A DNA stretch of 64,000 nt from Amaurobius ferox (taxonomy: Eukaryota; Arthropoda; Arachnida; Araneae; Amaurobiidae): assembly GCA_951213105.1 (NCBI GenBank), contig OX578140.1, positions 36,546,003 to 36,610,002 of the forward strand, given 5' to 3'. Both the position numbers and the translations under genes were made by a program. Below, piece by piece: positions 1 through 12,348 of the stretch (positions within the stretch are counted from its first letter, which is position 1; every line of letters starts with the position of its first letter). The notes beneath the pieces are model-generated. The model saw nothing but the letters and a program-made list of their open reading frames with translations. It searched no databases and had not been told where the DNA came from.

Positions 1-756
1 TGCCCTTTTAATAAATTACTGGAGAATAAATTTTACTTAACCATTGCCTCAATTACGGTTCAATTAAACAGGCTAATTCCTTTACAATAAAATGTTTTAA
101 AACGCCAATTAATTATTCGGAATTCAGTCAAATTAATTACTTTTATACTTGAAACCAAACATATGAAAAGTATTGAAATAAACTACTTGAAAATGCAGTA
201 AAATGGAGAGATTTAATTGTATCTTCATTACTTTAAGAGTACAGTTTTGTTTTATTATAAGTGTGCTCAAGTTTAAACATACCTGAGCTTTGAAAGATTA
301 GCAATTTTACAGTAAAATAAGACTATTAATTTACTCAATGGAATTATGTTAAAACTTACTAGAAACGTTTTCGGGAACTATTTTATTAAAACGATTGCAC
401 TTGAGAAATGTTTATTCGCCTGTTTTTTATTTTTAAATACTTAATAGAGTAAATCTAGGCAGAAACCTCCCAATTTTTTTAGAATAATTCCGGATACATC
501 GGGCGTTTTCCAAATTTGTAAACTGTAGCTTCGAATCGATCGACAGAGAACGACGCTCATATAGTAGAGCCACAAATTATTGCAAACACAATAGTGCTTA
601 TAGCTCCGCTATAGGAACGCCCTCTATAGATCAACGCAGAACTTTGAATGAAAAAGTTTGGAAGAGGGGTTGCGCTGTGCTGAAATATAGAAAAATGATT
701 TTGATAAGAAAATGAATTTTTCTTTTATATAAATATAATGTATTATTTATTATGCT
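1..756. other. No gene seen
   Basis: AT-rich sequence with no ORF or repeat I can name. Confidence 0.6.
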
Positions 757-2058
757 TTTTAACACTTTACAACAAAGTTGAAAAGTGTTTATGACTTTGT
801 TCATTCTGTCTGTCTGTCTGTCCGTTAGCACGATAACTGCCGTAAAAATGACTTAATCAAAATGAAATTTTAGTATGCTGTTCAGACGGTCTGTAGGACC
901 TATGTGAATATAAATGAATAATATCACCCAATTAGTTTTGGATTGAACCCTGGTTGAAAAAATGAAATACATTGAGCCCTATGGGACCTAATTTTTTAAG
1001 CATGTTTTAAGCGGATTTAAAATTCACAAATTGCTTCGAAAATTTTAGGTAATATTCAAATTGTTCCACAAAATATATTTAAAAAAATTCAGCGAAATAT
1101 ATTCAGTAGTTTTTTAAATAAAAATTAAAATAATAATAACACCTCTTATATGAAGCGATCACGTGACCATGATATGAAAAGATCACGGGACCTACTTCAA
1201 AATGATATATGGCATCCATCTTGTCCCAAAATCGTGATTTTTAAAGTTCTTTTTAATTCATATTGAGTGTTGTATCCGTCCTAAAACCACTTTATTTCTG
1301 CTTAAATTCTGTGCATCTACATACTGAAACAACGCAATGACAATATATTTGAGTTTAAATGCTCATCCAAATTTGATTATTTCTATAACGAAGCCTATTT
1401 TTCACCTATGTAAAATGTAAACAGCAAAATATGTAGAATGAGTTGTATTAGAATTGCTGTATTTCTTTAACACAAAATCATTTAGTCCATGGAGTCTGCG
1501 TAGCTGATATGAATGAAATATTCATTGATTTTACAAAGAGAAGGACGATTTTTTTCGATGAAGTTTTACACATAGAGTTTAATTACTTGTAGCTCCATGG
1601 TCTTAATTTTTAAATAAAATAAACTATTATAGTATTGTGATGAATGAAATGAATGGGAAAATGTTATGAATGAAATGCTGTTTCTATAGAGAGATCCAGG
1701 CGTGTTATTTTTTCTATGACGTCATTTGAATGAATTTCAGTTGTTTTCGATGAAGTTTTCAAATATAATAAATTATCGTAGTATTATGATAATTCTAAAA
1801 TTATTACCGAGGAATGTATCACATTTTAGAGAAGTTTAAACCAGGCAATTTACATTTCAATGCCGTCATTTGAATGAAGTTCATTTTTTTCGATGAAGGT
1901 TTAAGTTTTCAAATATAATAAATTAATGTATTATTGTGATAAGTTTTAAAATATTACCGAGGAATATATTGCATTTTAGACATGTTTAAATAAAATTGCA
2001 TTGAAGTTGGAAAGTGTTTCATAATCAATGCCTTAAGAATGATTGATCTTTCTTGTTT
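757..2058 (+). mobile_element. Family C HINE, copy 1
   Basis: The 5' end has the inverted repeat AACACTTTACAAC...GAAAAGTGTT. A (TCTG)n tract follows, then GTCCGTTAGCACGATAACTG and AAAATGAAATTTTAGTATG. The 3' end has GGAAAGTGTTTCAT followed by a terminal hairpin whose intact form (seen at 51000) is ATCAATGCTTTAAGCATGAT. The interior contains two similar ~150 bp blocks with TATGACGTCATTTGAATGAA and AATATAATAAATTA. No coding capacity. Confidence 0.72.
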
Positions 2059-2214
2059 TATACTACTTAACGACTGAAATAACTTCCACTGCCTTTGGAT
2101 TCATCTCAATCTATTTCCGCGTTGCTTTTCTTTTTTCTTTGGCGAGCGGATGTCATTCAAAAAAATCGCCAAATGAAAATGGAAATTATTTTACCTTTGC
2201 ATACTGTGCCATAG

Positions 2215-2470
2215 AAAAAATATTGTTTTCACGAAAATTTTCGAATTCCAGATTTTGAAGGTTAAGCACGCTTTAGGACCTGAACCCAAGTTGAACACTT
2301 TTGTAAAAATGTCTATGCATGTGTTTGTCTGTCTAAAGTGTGGGCACTATATATAACTCAAGAACGAACACACGTAAACGTTATGAAATCTTATTTTGTG
2401 CAAAAAACTGTTATTGATACATTATGTAAAAAGTTAGAAAAATATGAAATGTTTAGTAATTCTCGTGATT
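2215..2470 (+). repeat. Helentron-like 5' fragment
   Basis: Immediately downstream of C copy 1. ACGAAAATTTTCGAATTCCA, GGACCTGAACCC and a short GTGTTTGTCTGTCT tract precede ACTCAAGAACGAACACACG and TTATGAAATCTTATTTTG. This is the microsatellite-plus-phrase order seen in the other families, but no matching 3' end was found. Confidence 0.45.
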
Positions 2471-3334
2471 AAGGTTCAAATTATTCGATATTTGTAATTT
2501 TCATGGCATTTCTTTTCTATGAAAAAATAGGATAATTCACGAAACAATGAAAATATCATATTCAACGTGGGAAATTAATTTTTCCAATTAAATTAAATAA
2601 ATGGTAATATTTAATTAACTTTAATGACCACAAATTTATTCGAAAGTAAAATGAATGTGGATAAATTCCAAGAAGAATTTATTTGTTGTTTTTGGCAGAT
2701 AGAAAAATGCTATAACACTAATTTTTTTTATTCAACAATTTTTTTTAATTAAATCGACCACAAATTATTTTAGCAAAAAGCATTAATTAAAATTATCAAC
2801 CGCCTTTCACGGCTTTTTTTTTTCTTGCCTTTACAAATACTTTTAATTAATCAGAAAAACTTTTAAATAAATAATTGTTTTCGCGCGATATTAAACAGTA
2901 ATTGAAATCATTATTTTAAACTTTTACATATCGCAAAAAAGCAAATTATGAGCATAAAATTTAAAACTGAATAAAAATTCAAGTAATATGAATTATCAGA
3001 TGCATTTTCTATTACTGTTTGTGATATGAAACTGCGAACTTTGATTCAAAAAGTGCGAACTTTCATTAAATCGCGAAATTTCATAATCAATGAAGGGAGA
3101 GACTATGACGCCTATGACAACTTTATTGCCAAATTTATGGTGGGCGAAGGGGTCTAAAACAATATACTATGTACACCTAGCCAGCCATCTAGCGATGAGG
3201 TGGAGTTTTCTCAAATACAATCAGCAGCCAATGCTTGAGACTGACCAATAGAAATACAAATATATTCTAACTAATCCTCAGAGAGGGATCAGAGGTTGAT
3301 TTCACCCCCAACTTGGACTAGAACTATCATCCTA
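2471..3334. other. No gene seen
   Basis: AT-rich DNA with homopolymer runs (a T-run near 2813). Nothing coding. Confidence 0.6.
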
Positions 3335-3790
3335 ATAAAACTATGGAGACGGAATCTAGTGCAGACCCTGTTAAAAATGGCCTCCATTAGCTAAAATACA
3401 CATTTGAATTCTAGAAATAATATTACCACTTACTTTAATAAGCATTGAAGAGTGTGTCTTACAGACCCTGTGTTACAGATCCTAACGACAGGTTTTATGA
3501 AAGATATTTATTGCCTTCCATATACGTGTTTCATGCGTTCCTGGTATCAATTCCTGTTAATTAGACAACTTTGGGATTCATTTTTTTTTTATTTCGCTTT
3601 GTTGCCGAGTTCTTTATACTAACTTTTTAATTCTCCACTAGGGGGCGCTGCAAATACTTGTATTCGGTAAGATAGGATCACTTTAGTATAGATAGACCTA
3701 ACATGCAGCACACTCATGTACCTTTCCTTATAAAGTTATTGGGTGCTTAAGAACTTTCCCAGTAGCTCTGTCTATAAGTAAAAATTTTTG
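3335..3790 (+). repeat. Family Z fragment (right half)
   Basis: It aligns with 27710-28112: CTAGTGCAGACCCTGTTAAA, ACATTTGAATTCTAG, GAGTTCTTTATACTAACTTT and CCTTTCCTTATAAAGTTATT correspond to the later copy. The left end is missing. Confidence 0.5.
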
Positions 3791-4429
3791 TTATATCGTA
3801 TATAATCTTCACTTCACACACGAAATTTTGTTCGTTGGACAGTGTTTTTCGTTATAAAGATTTCGTTATAGCATTTTAAAATTCATATAATTTACCATGC
3901 AGACTAACCAAATAACAACAGATGCCCCGTTATATCTTTTTTTTTTCATCGTATTTCGTTATGACATGCTGCGACTGTATTTCTAAAAAGAAGTAGATAA
4001 AATTAAAGTTTGCTTACTACTTGTGTTCGAACTAAAGATAAAAACGTTTGTAATGTAGACAATTAGAATTGCTAATAGAATTGCTTAAGTCATTAAATGC
4101 ATGAACATAGTAATTACCCTTGAACAATTAAACACAGCTTGGGTCTTTGTTATGAATTTTATATAACATTTTCTTTTCTGGGATATTTTGCTGAGATAAG
4201 AAGACGTATAGAACATATTTTGTCGAATAAGCATATATAAATGGCATTTCATGAAAGAAATCTACATTCTTAATTATTTTATCTCTAAGTATTCTAGGGT
4301 ACACTTACGAAGTTCTTCGGTAATGATGCCTACTTTCATTAAAGTCTCATGATGCTTATGCATGAAAAGTTAATGATCGTAAAATTTTATCCCTTCAGAA
4401 AATTATCGGCATTTCATATACAGAGTAAA

Positions 4430-4560
4430 TATAAAAAGCATAGAAAACTAGAAAATTTACACAACGTTGCCGGGATTTAAGATGCAAACCTGTGATTAAA
4501 ATTACACCGGAATCTACAATTAATTCTCGAGAATATTTATGAACCAGTTCCTCTTCCATT
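4430..4560 (+). repeat. Family F fragment
   Basis: CACAACGTTGCCGGGATTTA, GATGCAAACCTGTGATTAAA and ATTACACCGGAAT match 45415-45490 of the family F copy with small changes. Confidence 0.4.
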
Positions 4561-5235
4561 TCCAGTTTTTAAATGTTCATTTAGGCATCTATTCCGCAGA
4601 ATTGACTATTGATAAAGTTTAGATAATAACTGATATGGATACAGCAGCAATTTCCACAGAGGATAGGGGAACTCACTAATGTTTCCCGCTTCTTATTCTG
4701 GAGGTGTCGCTTCCTATTGAAACATTTACATTTTTCATGAAACATCTATTTTTCAGGATCAGCTATAGATATAGCTTAGATAACGACTGGTATAGATTCA
4801 ACCTCAAATTCCGCAGGAGATAGAGGAGTTCATGGATGGTTTCCACATTTAAGCTAATTTGAATTTTAAAAAATTTCCATGAGGCATGTCATTCCGTGAA
4901 CCAAGGTCTGTACTGAATTTTGAGAAAATTTTTAACAACCGAACCTAGATATGGCCTCGCCTAGGTTAGCCGAACTTAGATATTTTTAACAACCAGTTCG
5001 GCCGAATTGGAGGGAACCGGCTGAATGGCATCACTGTATTACTGTCACATTTTGGAAAAATAATGAAAACTTCGTATGTATAACTTGTGAAAAATATCTG
5101 AGATGATGCCTACTTTCATTCAAATCCATAGCATCACCCCTATTCAAACACGATTATTAACCTTCCACCAGATAGGAACAAGTAATAGGGTTGCTAAGAT
5201 TAAAGATATTCAGTTATTATGGAATTTTTCTTACC

Positions 5236-5495
5236 CAGACCATCCAACACCCGAAGGTGTGAGGTAACTATTTGGACGGCCAGGACAGTGTTTAAATAGG
5301 AACAGGGACCGTCCCATCCTTCTCCTAACTCATCATCTCTCGAATGAACTTTCGAACCTACAAAATGAAAGTGCCCATACTCCGCGTAGACACGGTGATA
5401 ATTTTGAGTGGAGGGGATCGAAAACCCCGGGTCTACCGTATGCGATCCCAAAGCCTTAACTACTGGGCTATCTGGGCCCTGCGACCTGGACATTA
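5236..5495 (-). mobile_element. tRNA-headed SINE
   Basis: The minus strand starts with GGGCCCAGATAGCCCAGTAG, an A-box-bearing tRNA-like head, followed by a B-box-like GGGGTTTTCGATCCC. The 3' portion, ending near 5236, carries the CGGACGGTCTGGG-like segment also seen at the end of the 5S SINE (here with substitutions). The middle differs from the copies at 12 and 24 kb. A 97-residue ORF across it is a by-product. Confidence 0.7.
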
Positions 5496-5695
5496 AAAGA
5501 AAACCATATAGTCAAACACTTTGCCTTCTACCCTTTATATCCATGGCAGAACCAATAGGAATATGAACCCCGAGTACGCATGCGCGCCCTGAGTATGTAT
5601 GTATGCAGCCATTAGTATTATTGCATGATTAGTAGCATGCAATGTTAATTATGTATAGCTTTAACCACAGGGTTATCTTGGCCTAGGCATTTGTT

Positions 5696-5765
5696 TTATT
5701 TATTTATTGCCCGGACCGTCCAGCTCACCTAAAAGGTGTAGAACAGTTACAACGGACGCCCGGGA
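5696..5765 (-). repeat. SINE 3'-end fragment
   Basis: A short remnant of the common SINE 3' segment, recognisable from the GGACCGTCCAGCTCACC and GGTGTAGAACAGTTACAACGG spacing. No head or tail remains. Confidence 0.45.
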
Positions 5766-7757
5766 AAACACAGAAATAAAATAAAACAAAATAACACAGA
5801 AACAATAATAAAACATAATGACAACAAAGGTAATAACAAGTAAAACACAGAAAACTAAATAGTACAAATCATCCAGTCGAACTGGGCGATTTAATAATTA
5901 GATGATGTTTTAAACTGTAAGAATACGTTCTTTCGTTGTTTTTTGCATCTTAAAATGCATCGCTTAAGATACAAATAGTCTTTCGCCTACTTTCGAAAGT
6001 TTTGTTTCAAAGAGTCGCCGAAATTAGACCGGGGCCTTCAGGTGACGGAGTGTTCGGCAGCAAAGACATCTGATCAAAGATGCTTGGAACCTGTACCCGA
6101 ATTATAAGAACGGAGGAGAAGCTAGCTTTTGCTCAGCGATTATAATAATGTCGGTCTTGTAAGCAAACGGTCCCTGGTTCGGGGCCTGGCGACGCCCAAT
6201 CGCCACAGCTTGATAATAAGAGTGCCAAAATTTTTATACAGAAAAACTTTCAGCATTATCATTTCCAATAAATGGCAAAGACTGTTGAAACCCGTAAAAT
6301 TTCAGATTTTCTAACGGTACTGAGTTTTTGCTCTCCATTTAACAATCCCTGCTCCTTCAAGATGAGCAATAATACTTGAGTAATGGGGTAACCAGATTTA
6401 TAATGGTTGAAATTCTCTACATCTTATGCATCTTATTTGGGTCAAAATTACGCATTTGTCATCTTTTTCACTTAAAATGCTATTTTTGGAATGCAGCAAC
6501 ATTTCGCCCCACCAAGTCGTGGCAAGTGTATGTTATCCCTTTCTAGGGGTCTGTAACTCAGTCACCAAGAAAGTTAAATATATTTTTTTCTCTGTAAAGC
6601 TGTCTCAAAGCTGAGACAAAAATTACAATTGATACGGTAGCAGCCGAGAAAATAATAACTTTAAAATGGCACATTTTCGATGATCGATCCTGTCTATTTA
6701 TTTTCTTCAGTGTTGACCTACAGCTTTAACTACTGGACCGATTTTTATAAATGATGGCTCATTTTGTGTGTTCTGGTGGGAAGTACATACTTTTCTTTAA
6801 AACCTAAAAAATAAACTTGCCTTAGATTTTCAAAAATTAAAAAAATATAAATACTAAATGGTTTCTTGGTGTTAAAATACAATTTCCAATGCCTGCTATA
6901 TTTTTGTTACATAATCATGTTAATATATCATTTTTTATTTGGCGCGTGGTGAAAAAAATTAAAATGCATAATAGATGAAGCAAATTATTAAGAAATATTT
7001 TGAAAATCTTTTTGTACCGTGTATCGAGGTCAATCTTTATGTGCGGTGGGAAAGATTTGTGCATTAATATTTTGGTTTCGAACCAGGTTTTCGTAATTTC
7101 ATCCAAAAACGCAAACAATAAATCAATCTCAAAATTGGCCTTAAAATTTCACACGTACTAATACCTCATTTTGAATTTAGTGGTGAACGTAATAATTAGT
7201 TTCAAATTATGAAATTAGAGTAGGAAATAACAATTTTATTTGCTATATTTATTTTGCGAACATAATTTTTATTTTCCCCTGACATTTGATAGGCTATATA
7301 GCGAGGAGCCATATTTTACCAAACGTAAAACAGGCAAATTCTGAGGTCGCAGTTAGTTAAAGGTTCCATCTCCTTTACCTCATCGACATTTCGTATAATT
7401 TTTTTATTAAATAACTTTTATTAATTCTTACCGTCACTTATGGCAAATATTCGTTTGAACTAAAAAGCATATTGAAATTTAAATGAATTTTGAATATTTT
7501 AAAGCCCATACAATCCTATTAGAAATTAAACAAATTGAAAATCCTCATAATTATGTTCAATATAAAAATAAGCATTATTTAGAAAGTAAAGATACCGAAC
7601 CAACTTATATTGATAGTTTTTTGGCCACGCCCATTTTTTTATTCGAAATTCTCTTGAGGTGTTGAAATAGTTTTATTTTCACTACATATGAAGGAGGGGA
7701 GTCTGTGTTAAGTTTTAATCAGATTATTTCATTCCGAATCTCTATTTCAAAAAGTAG

Positions 7758-9066
7758 CAAGAAAGATCAATCATGCTTAAAGCGTTGATTATGAAACACT
7801 TTCCAACTTCAATGCAATTTTATTTAAAAAACAAGTCCAAAATGCAATACATTCCTCGGTAATAATTTAAAACTTGCCACAATACTACATTAATTTATTA
7901 TATTTGAAAACTTAAACCTTCATTGAAAAAAATGAACTTCATTCAAATGACGGCATTGAATTATAAATTGCCTGGTTTAAACATCTCTAAAATGAGATAC
8001 ATTCCTCGGTAATATTTTTTAAACTATCATTATATTACGATAATTTATTATATTTGAAAACTTCATCGAAAACAACTGAAATTCATTCAAATGACGTCAT
8101 AGAAAAAATAACACGCCTGGATCTTTCTATAAAAACAGCATTTCATTCATAACATTTTCCCATTCATTTCATTCATCACAATACTATAATAGTTCATTTT
8201 ATTTAAAAATTAAGACCATGGAGCTACAAGTAATTAAACTCTATGCTTAAAACTTCATAGAAAAAAATCGTTCTTCTCTTTGTAAAATCAATGAATATTT
8301 CATTCATATCAGCTATGCAGACTCCATGGGCTAAATAATTTTGTGTTAAAGAAATACAGAAATTCTAATACAACTCATTCTACATATTTTGCTGTTTACG
8401 TTTTACATAAGTGAAAAGTAGGCTTCGTTGTAGAAATAATCAAATTTGGATGATTATTTAAACTCAAATATATTGTAATTGCGTTGTTCCAGTATGTAGA
8501 TGCACAGAATTTAAGCAAAAATAAAGTTGTTTTAGGACGGATACAGCACTGAATATGAATTAAAAAGAACTTTAAAAATCACTATTTTAACACAAGATGG
8601 ATGCCATATTTTTATTTGAAGTGAGTCACGTGATCTGTTCATATAATGGACACGTAATCGCTTCATATAAAAGGTGTAATTATTATTTTTTTTTATTTAA
8701 AAAACTACTGAATATATTTCGCTGAATTTTTTTTTATGTATTTTATGGAACAATTTGAATATTACCTAAAATTTTTGAAGCAATTTGTGAATTTTAAATC
8801 CGCTTAAAAAATGTTTGAAAAATTAGGTCCCATAGGGCTCAATGTATTTCATTTTTTCAACCCGGGTTCAATCCAAAACTAATTGGGAGATATTATTCAT
8901 TTATATTCCCATAGGTCCTACAGACCGTCTGAACAATATACTAAAATTTCATTTTGATTAAGTCATTTTTACGGCAGTTATCGTGCTAACGGACAGACAG
9001 ACAGACAGAATGAATGAATGAACAAAGTCATAAACACTTTTCAACTTTGTTGCAAAATGTTAAAAA
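7758..9066 (-). mobile_element. Family C HINE, copy 2
   Basis: A full-length reverse copy. The 3' hairpin is at the left (GATCAATCATGCTTAAAGCG), and the GACAGACAGACAGA tract and 5' inverted repeat are at the right (about 8990-9066). It pairs with copy 1 as an inverted repeat about 5.7 kb apart. Confidence 0.75.
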
Positions 9067-9473
9067 AGTGGCCAGGGGTAATTTTAAAAATTGAAATAAC
9101 TTTTCTGTGTGCTTTTCGCATGGGCCGAAATGCGGCCATATCAAATCTAAATTTTCATTATTCATTTTATTTATGGCCCGAAGGGTCATGGGTCAATTTT
9201 ATTTAACGGCCGTCATTTGGACTGTTATTAGTTAAGCCCTAAATGGACAATAGTATGCACAGACCACAAAGAACATGGAATTGATAAAAATATAAAATGG
9301 AATATTTTTACTTTTGCAAACCGACAATATATACCGATAATATTTTAATTGCATGTTTTATATAAAAAATGTTTTCAGATATTGCATATAGTTGGTGATT
9401 ATAACTGAACTTTCTCTCAAGAGTGCTGAACCCTATACGGGGCACAGCTAGATACAAGTTTAGTTTAGAATAG
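9067..9473. other. No gene seen
   Basis: A spacer between family C copies 2 and 3. Nothing recognised. Confidence 0.55.
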
Positions 9474-10613
9474 TCTCAAGTTTTTAAATAAAATAATTTA
9501 TTATGGTATTCTGATGAATGAAATGAATGAAGAAATGTTATGAATGAAATGCTGCTTTTATAGAGAAAACCAGGCGTGAATATATCGCATTTTAGAGATG
9601 TTTAAACCAGGTAATTTATATTTCAATGCCGTAATTCATGGAAAAAAAGGAACTTCAAATGACTGCATTGAAATATAAATTGCCTGGTTTAAACATCTCT
9701 AAAATGCGATATATTCATACATTTATAATTTATTTTATTTAAAAACTTGAGACTATGGAGGTACAAGTAATTAAACTTGTACCTCCATGGTCTCAAGTAA
9801 CTTACAAAAAAAACTTCAACGAAAAAATCGTCCTTCTCTCTGTAAAATCAATGAATATTTCATTCAAATCAGCTATATTGCAGACTCCATGAGCTAAATG
9901 ATTTTGCGTTAAAGAAATGCAGCAATTCTTATACAACTCATTCTACATATTTTGCTGTTTACATATTCCATAAGTGGAAATTAGGCTTCGTTGTAGAAAT
10001 AATCAAATTTGGATGATTATTTAAACTCAAATATATTGTAATTGCGTTGTTTCAGTATGTAGATGCACAGAATTTAAGCAAAAATAAAGTTGTTTTAGGG
10101 CGGATACAGCACTGAATATGAATTAAAAAGAACTTTAAAAATCACGATTTTGACACAAGATGGATGCCATATTTTATTTTGAAGTGAGTCACGTGATCTC
10201 TTCATATAATGGACACGTGATCGCTTCATATAAAAGGTGTAATTATTATTTTTATTTAAAAAACTACTGAATATATTTTGTTGAATTTTTTTAATATATT
10301 TTATGGGATAATTTGCATATTTCCTAAAACTTTCGAAGCAATTTGTGAATTTTAAATCCGCTTAAAAAATGTTTGAAAAATTAGGTCCCATAGGGTTCAA
10401 TGTATTTAATTTTTTCAACCCGGGTTCAATCCAAAACTAATTGGGTGATATTATTAATTTATATTCCCATAGGTCCTACAGACCGTCTGAACAGCATACT
10501 AAAATTTCATTTTGATAAAGTCATTTTTACGGCAGTTATCGTGCTAACGGACAGACAGACAGCATGAACAAAGTCATAAACACTTTTCAACTTTGTTGTA
10601 AAGTGTTAAAAAA
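9474..10613 (-). mobile_element. Family C HINE, copy 3, with an internal palindrome replacing its 3' end
   Basis: The right part (about 9801-10613) is a normal reverse copy of the 5' two thirds. The left part is rearranged. Positions 9572-9640 and 9648-9716 are inverted copies of the same segment (ATCGCATTTTAGAGATGTTT). A second palindrome lies at about 9746-9800 (ACTTGTACCTCCATGGTCTC and its complement). The normal 3' hairpin is absent. Confidence 0.7.
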
Positions 10614-10722
10614 CATACCTGAACTTAATATACGAAAACTTGAACAACGTAACTAAGCACTCATAGATAAAAATACAACATGCAGTTATTTCGAGGATAT
10701 GTTGGATCGCGTGTTTTGTTTT

Positions 10723-11066
10723 TGTTAACACTTTACAACATAGTTGAAAAGTGTTTATGACTTTGTTCATTCTGTCTGTCTGTCCGTTAGCACGGTAACT
10801 GCCGTAAAAATGACTTTATCAAGATAAAATTTTAGTATGTTTTTCAGACGGTCTCTGGGACCTATGGGAATAGAAATGAATAATATCACCCAATTCGTTT
10901 TGGATTTAATCCGGGTTGAAAAAATTAAATACATTGAACCCTATGGGAACCTAATTTTTCAAACATTTTTTAAGCGAATTTAAAATTCACAAATTGCTTC
11001 GAAAATTTTAGGAAATATTCAAATTATCCCATAAAATATATAAAAAAAAAATTTCAGTAAAATATG
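10723..11066 (+). mobile_element. Family C HINE, copy 4, 3' truncated
   Basis: A forward copy of only the first ~340 bp, from TTAACACTTTACAAC through the TCTG tract to a run of A near 11050. Its 5' end faces the 5' end of copy 3 across about 110 bp. Confidence 0.75.
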
Positions 11067-11940
11067 TTAGATAGCAAAACTCTATATGAGCTAACTTCGA
11101 CACATAAAATTACGAAAAGTAACTAAATATTGAAAACCGAAAATAAACTGGATCAAATAACCAAAAAAAAACTGGAATAAAAATTATACCAGCGATTTCT
11201 AAGCGGAAAAGAATTGACAATGATCTTTAACAAAGCAGTTTTATTAAGAAACAATAGAGCAACTTTCAAGTAAGTACAATTCAAGAATTGAATTGGGTAT
11301 AAAAATGATCTTTGCTTCCGAAGAATTAAAATCGTGATTAGAGTCCCAAGGGTGTTCAGCAATTGATGTTCCAATAGTATTCATTAATGTATTGTAATGC
11401 TGTATTTATAGGAAGATTTTATATTAATTTATAATAAAGAATGTTGCTTTATCTATGCATGCATCCGAATTTCCTATCTTGGTATCTTCAAAATTGATAA
11501 TTTTAAAATGTTTAGCATATGTAATATCGACCAGCTTGAAATATAGTCTCAAAATTCCACCGTTGAAAGGACCACTAATCTTGGAACCATGCTCCCCGTT
11601 CGAAAACCAGCATCGGTCGACCGATTTTGCTCTTTTGGAAATTATCAGAATTGAAGTCAGAGCAGTTGGCTGAATTGGCAGCAAGACAAATTTGTAAATT
11701 ATTTTCAAATTTAATCGAATTTATAAATTCGATGTCCGCTGCGTTCTATCGGAATAACTTTATCGGTCACCAAAGAGATTTACAAAACTGCGTCAACTAG
11801 CACCAATTCTAAATGTCACCAATTCGATGCACCAATTCTACATGTCACTAATTCCATGCACCAATTCTAACTGTTCTATTTCAGGAAACTAAAAGAAGAT
11901 TTTGTTTTTTACCATTTCTGATAAATACTAAGATATAACA
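11067..11940. other. No gene seen
   Basis: Overlapping ORFs on both strands at 11424-11708 mirror each other and are not supported as genes. A short run of CACCAATTCTA-type repeats lies at 11810-11870. Confidence 0.55.
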
Positions 11941-11953
11941 CAATTAATAGTTT

Positions 11954-12335
11954 GGCCAACGGCCGTACCGTGCTGAAAACACCGGTTCTCGTTAGATCAC
12001 CGAAGTCAAGCAGCATCGGGCGCGGTTAGTACTTGGTGGGTGACCACCTCGGAACACCGCGTGCTGTTGGCCATCTCGGGTGCGGTATCCCCGTGGTTTG
12101 CGCGCTAGATTTGCACGCTACCACAAATGCCGCCGTGTTCATGCGGAGTACGATCACGTTAAACATGTGGGTCCGTAAGTCCTTCCGAGAGGTTGGTGGT
12201 AGGGGAAGGAGGGTACGGTCCCTGTGGATGCCTCCCCCACTGGGTTCCGGTCTAAATTGGGTGGCACTTCCCGGCCGTCCATACAGTTAACTTACACCTT
12301 TCTGGTAGGTCGGACGGTCTGGGTCTCAACAACAA
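11954..12335 (+). mobile_element. 5S rRNA-headed SINE (SINE3 type), full length
   Basis: The first ~118 bases are a 5S rRNA-like sequence. A ~250 bp body and a (CAA)n tail follow. Flanking direct repeats of 13 bp (CAATTAATAGTTT at 11941-11953 and 12336-12348) are identical, the mark of target-primed insertion by a LINE and a sign of recent activity. The body contains CTTCCCGGCCGTCC and GGTCGGACGGTCTGGG. It is shared in reverse orientation with the repeats at 24148, 38734 and, in part, 5236 and 39352. ORFs across this region are incidental. Confidence 0.9.
11955..12071 (+). rRNA. 5S rRNA-like head of a SINE (not a functional 5S gene)
   Basis: About 117 nt that begin GCCAACGGCCGTACCG and end GTGCTGTTGGC, which are the complementary ends of 5S rRNA. 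They include GATCACCGAAGTCAAGCAGC and GGTTAGTACTTGG. The internal promoter is recognisable: an A-box region at GAAGTCAAGCAGC and a C-box region at TGGTGGGTGACC, the latter one base short of the usual TGGATGGGTGACC. No terminator T-run follows the 3' end. The sequence runs straight into the SINE body, so it serves as a polymerase III promoter module. Confidence 0.85.
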
Positions 12336-12348
12336 CAATTAATAGTTT

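Larger units (their letters stand above)
3791..7757. other. No gene seen apart from SINE and repeat fragments
   Basis: It contains the family F fragment at 4430, the SINE at 5236 and a SINE fragment at 5696. The remaining ORFs of 60-67 codons have no protein-like features or neighbours. Confidence 0.55.

Noticed and set aside
11424..11708. Overlapping ORFs on opposite strands, considered as a small gene
   Set aside because: Both strands are open over the same bases, with no family signature, splice sites or conserved neighbours.
11955..12071. Possible genuine 5S rRNA gene
   Set aside because: It lacks a terminator, has a deletion in the C box, runs into a SINE body and is bounded by a target-site duplication.
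12033..12290. 85-residue ORF of balanced composition
   Set aside because: It lies inside the 5S-headed SINE and is not open in the other copies of the body.
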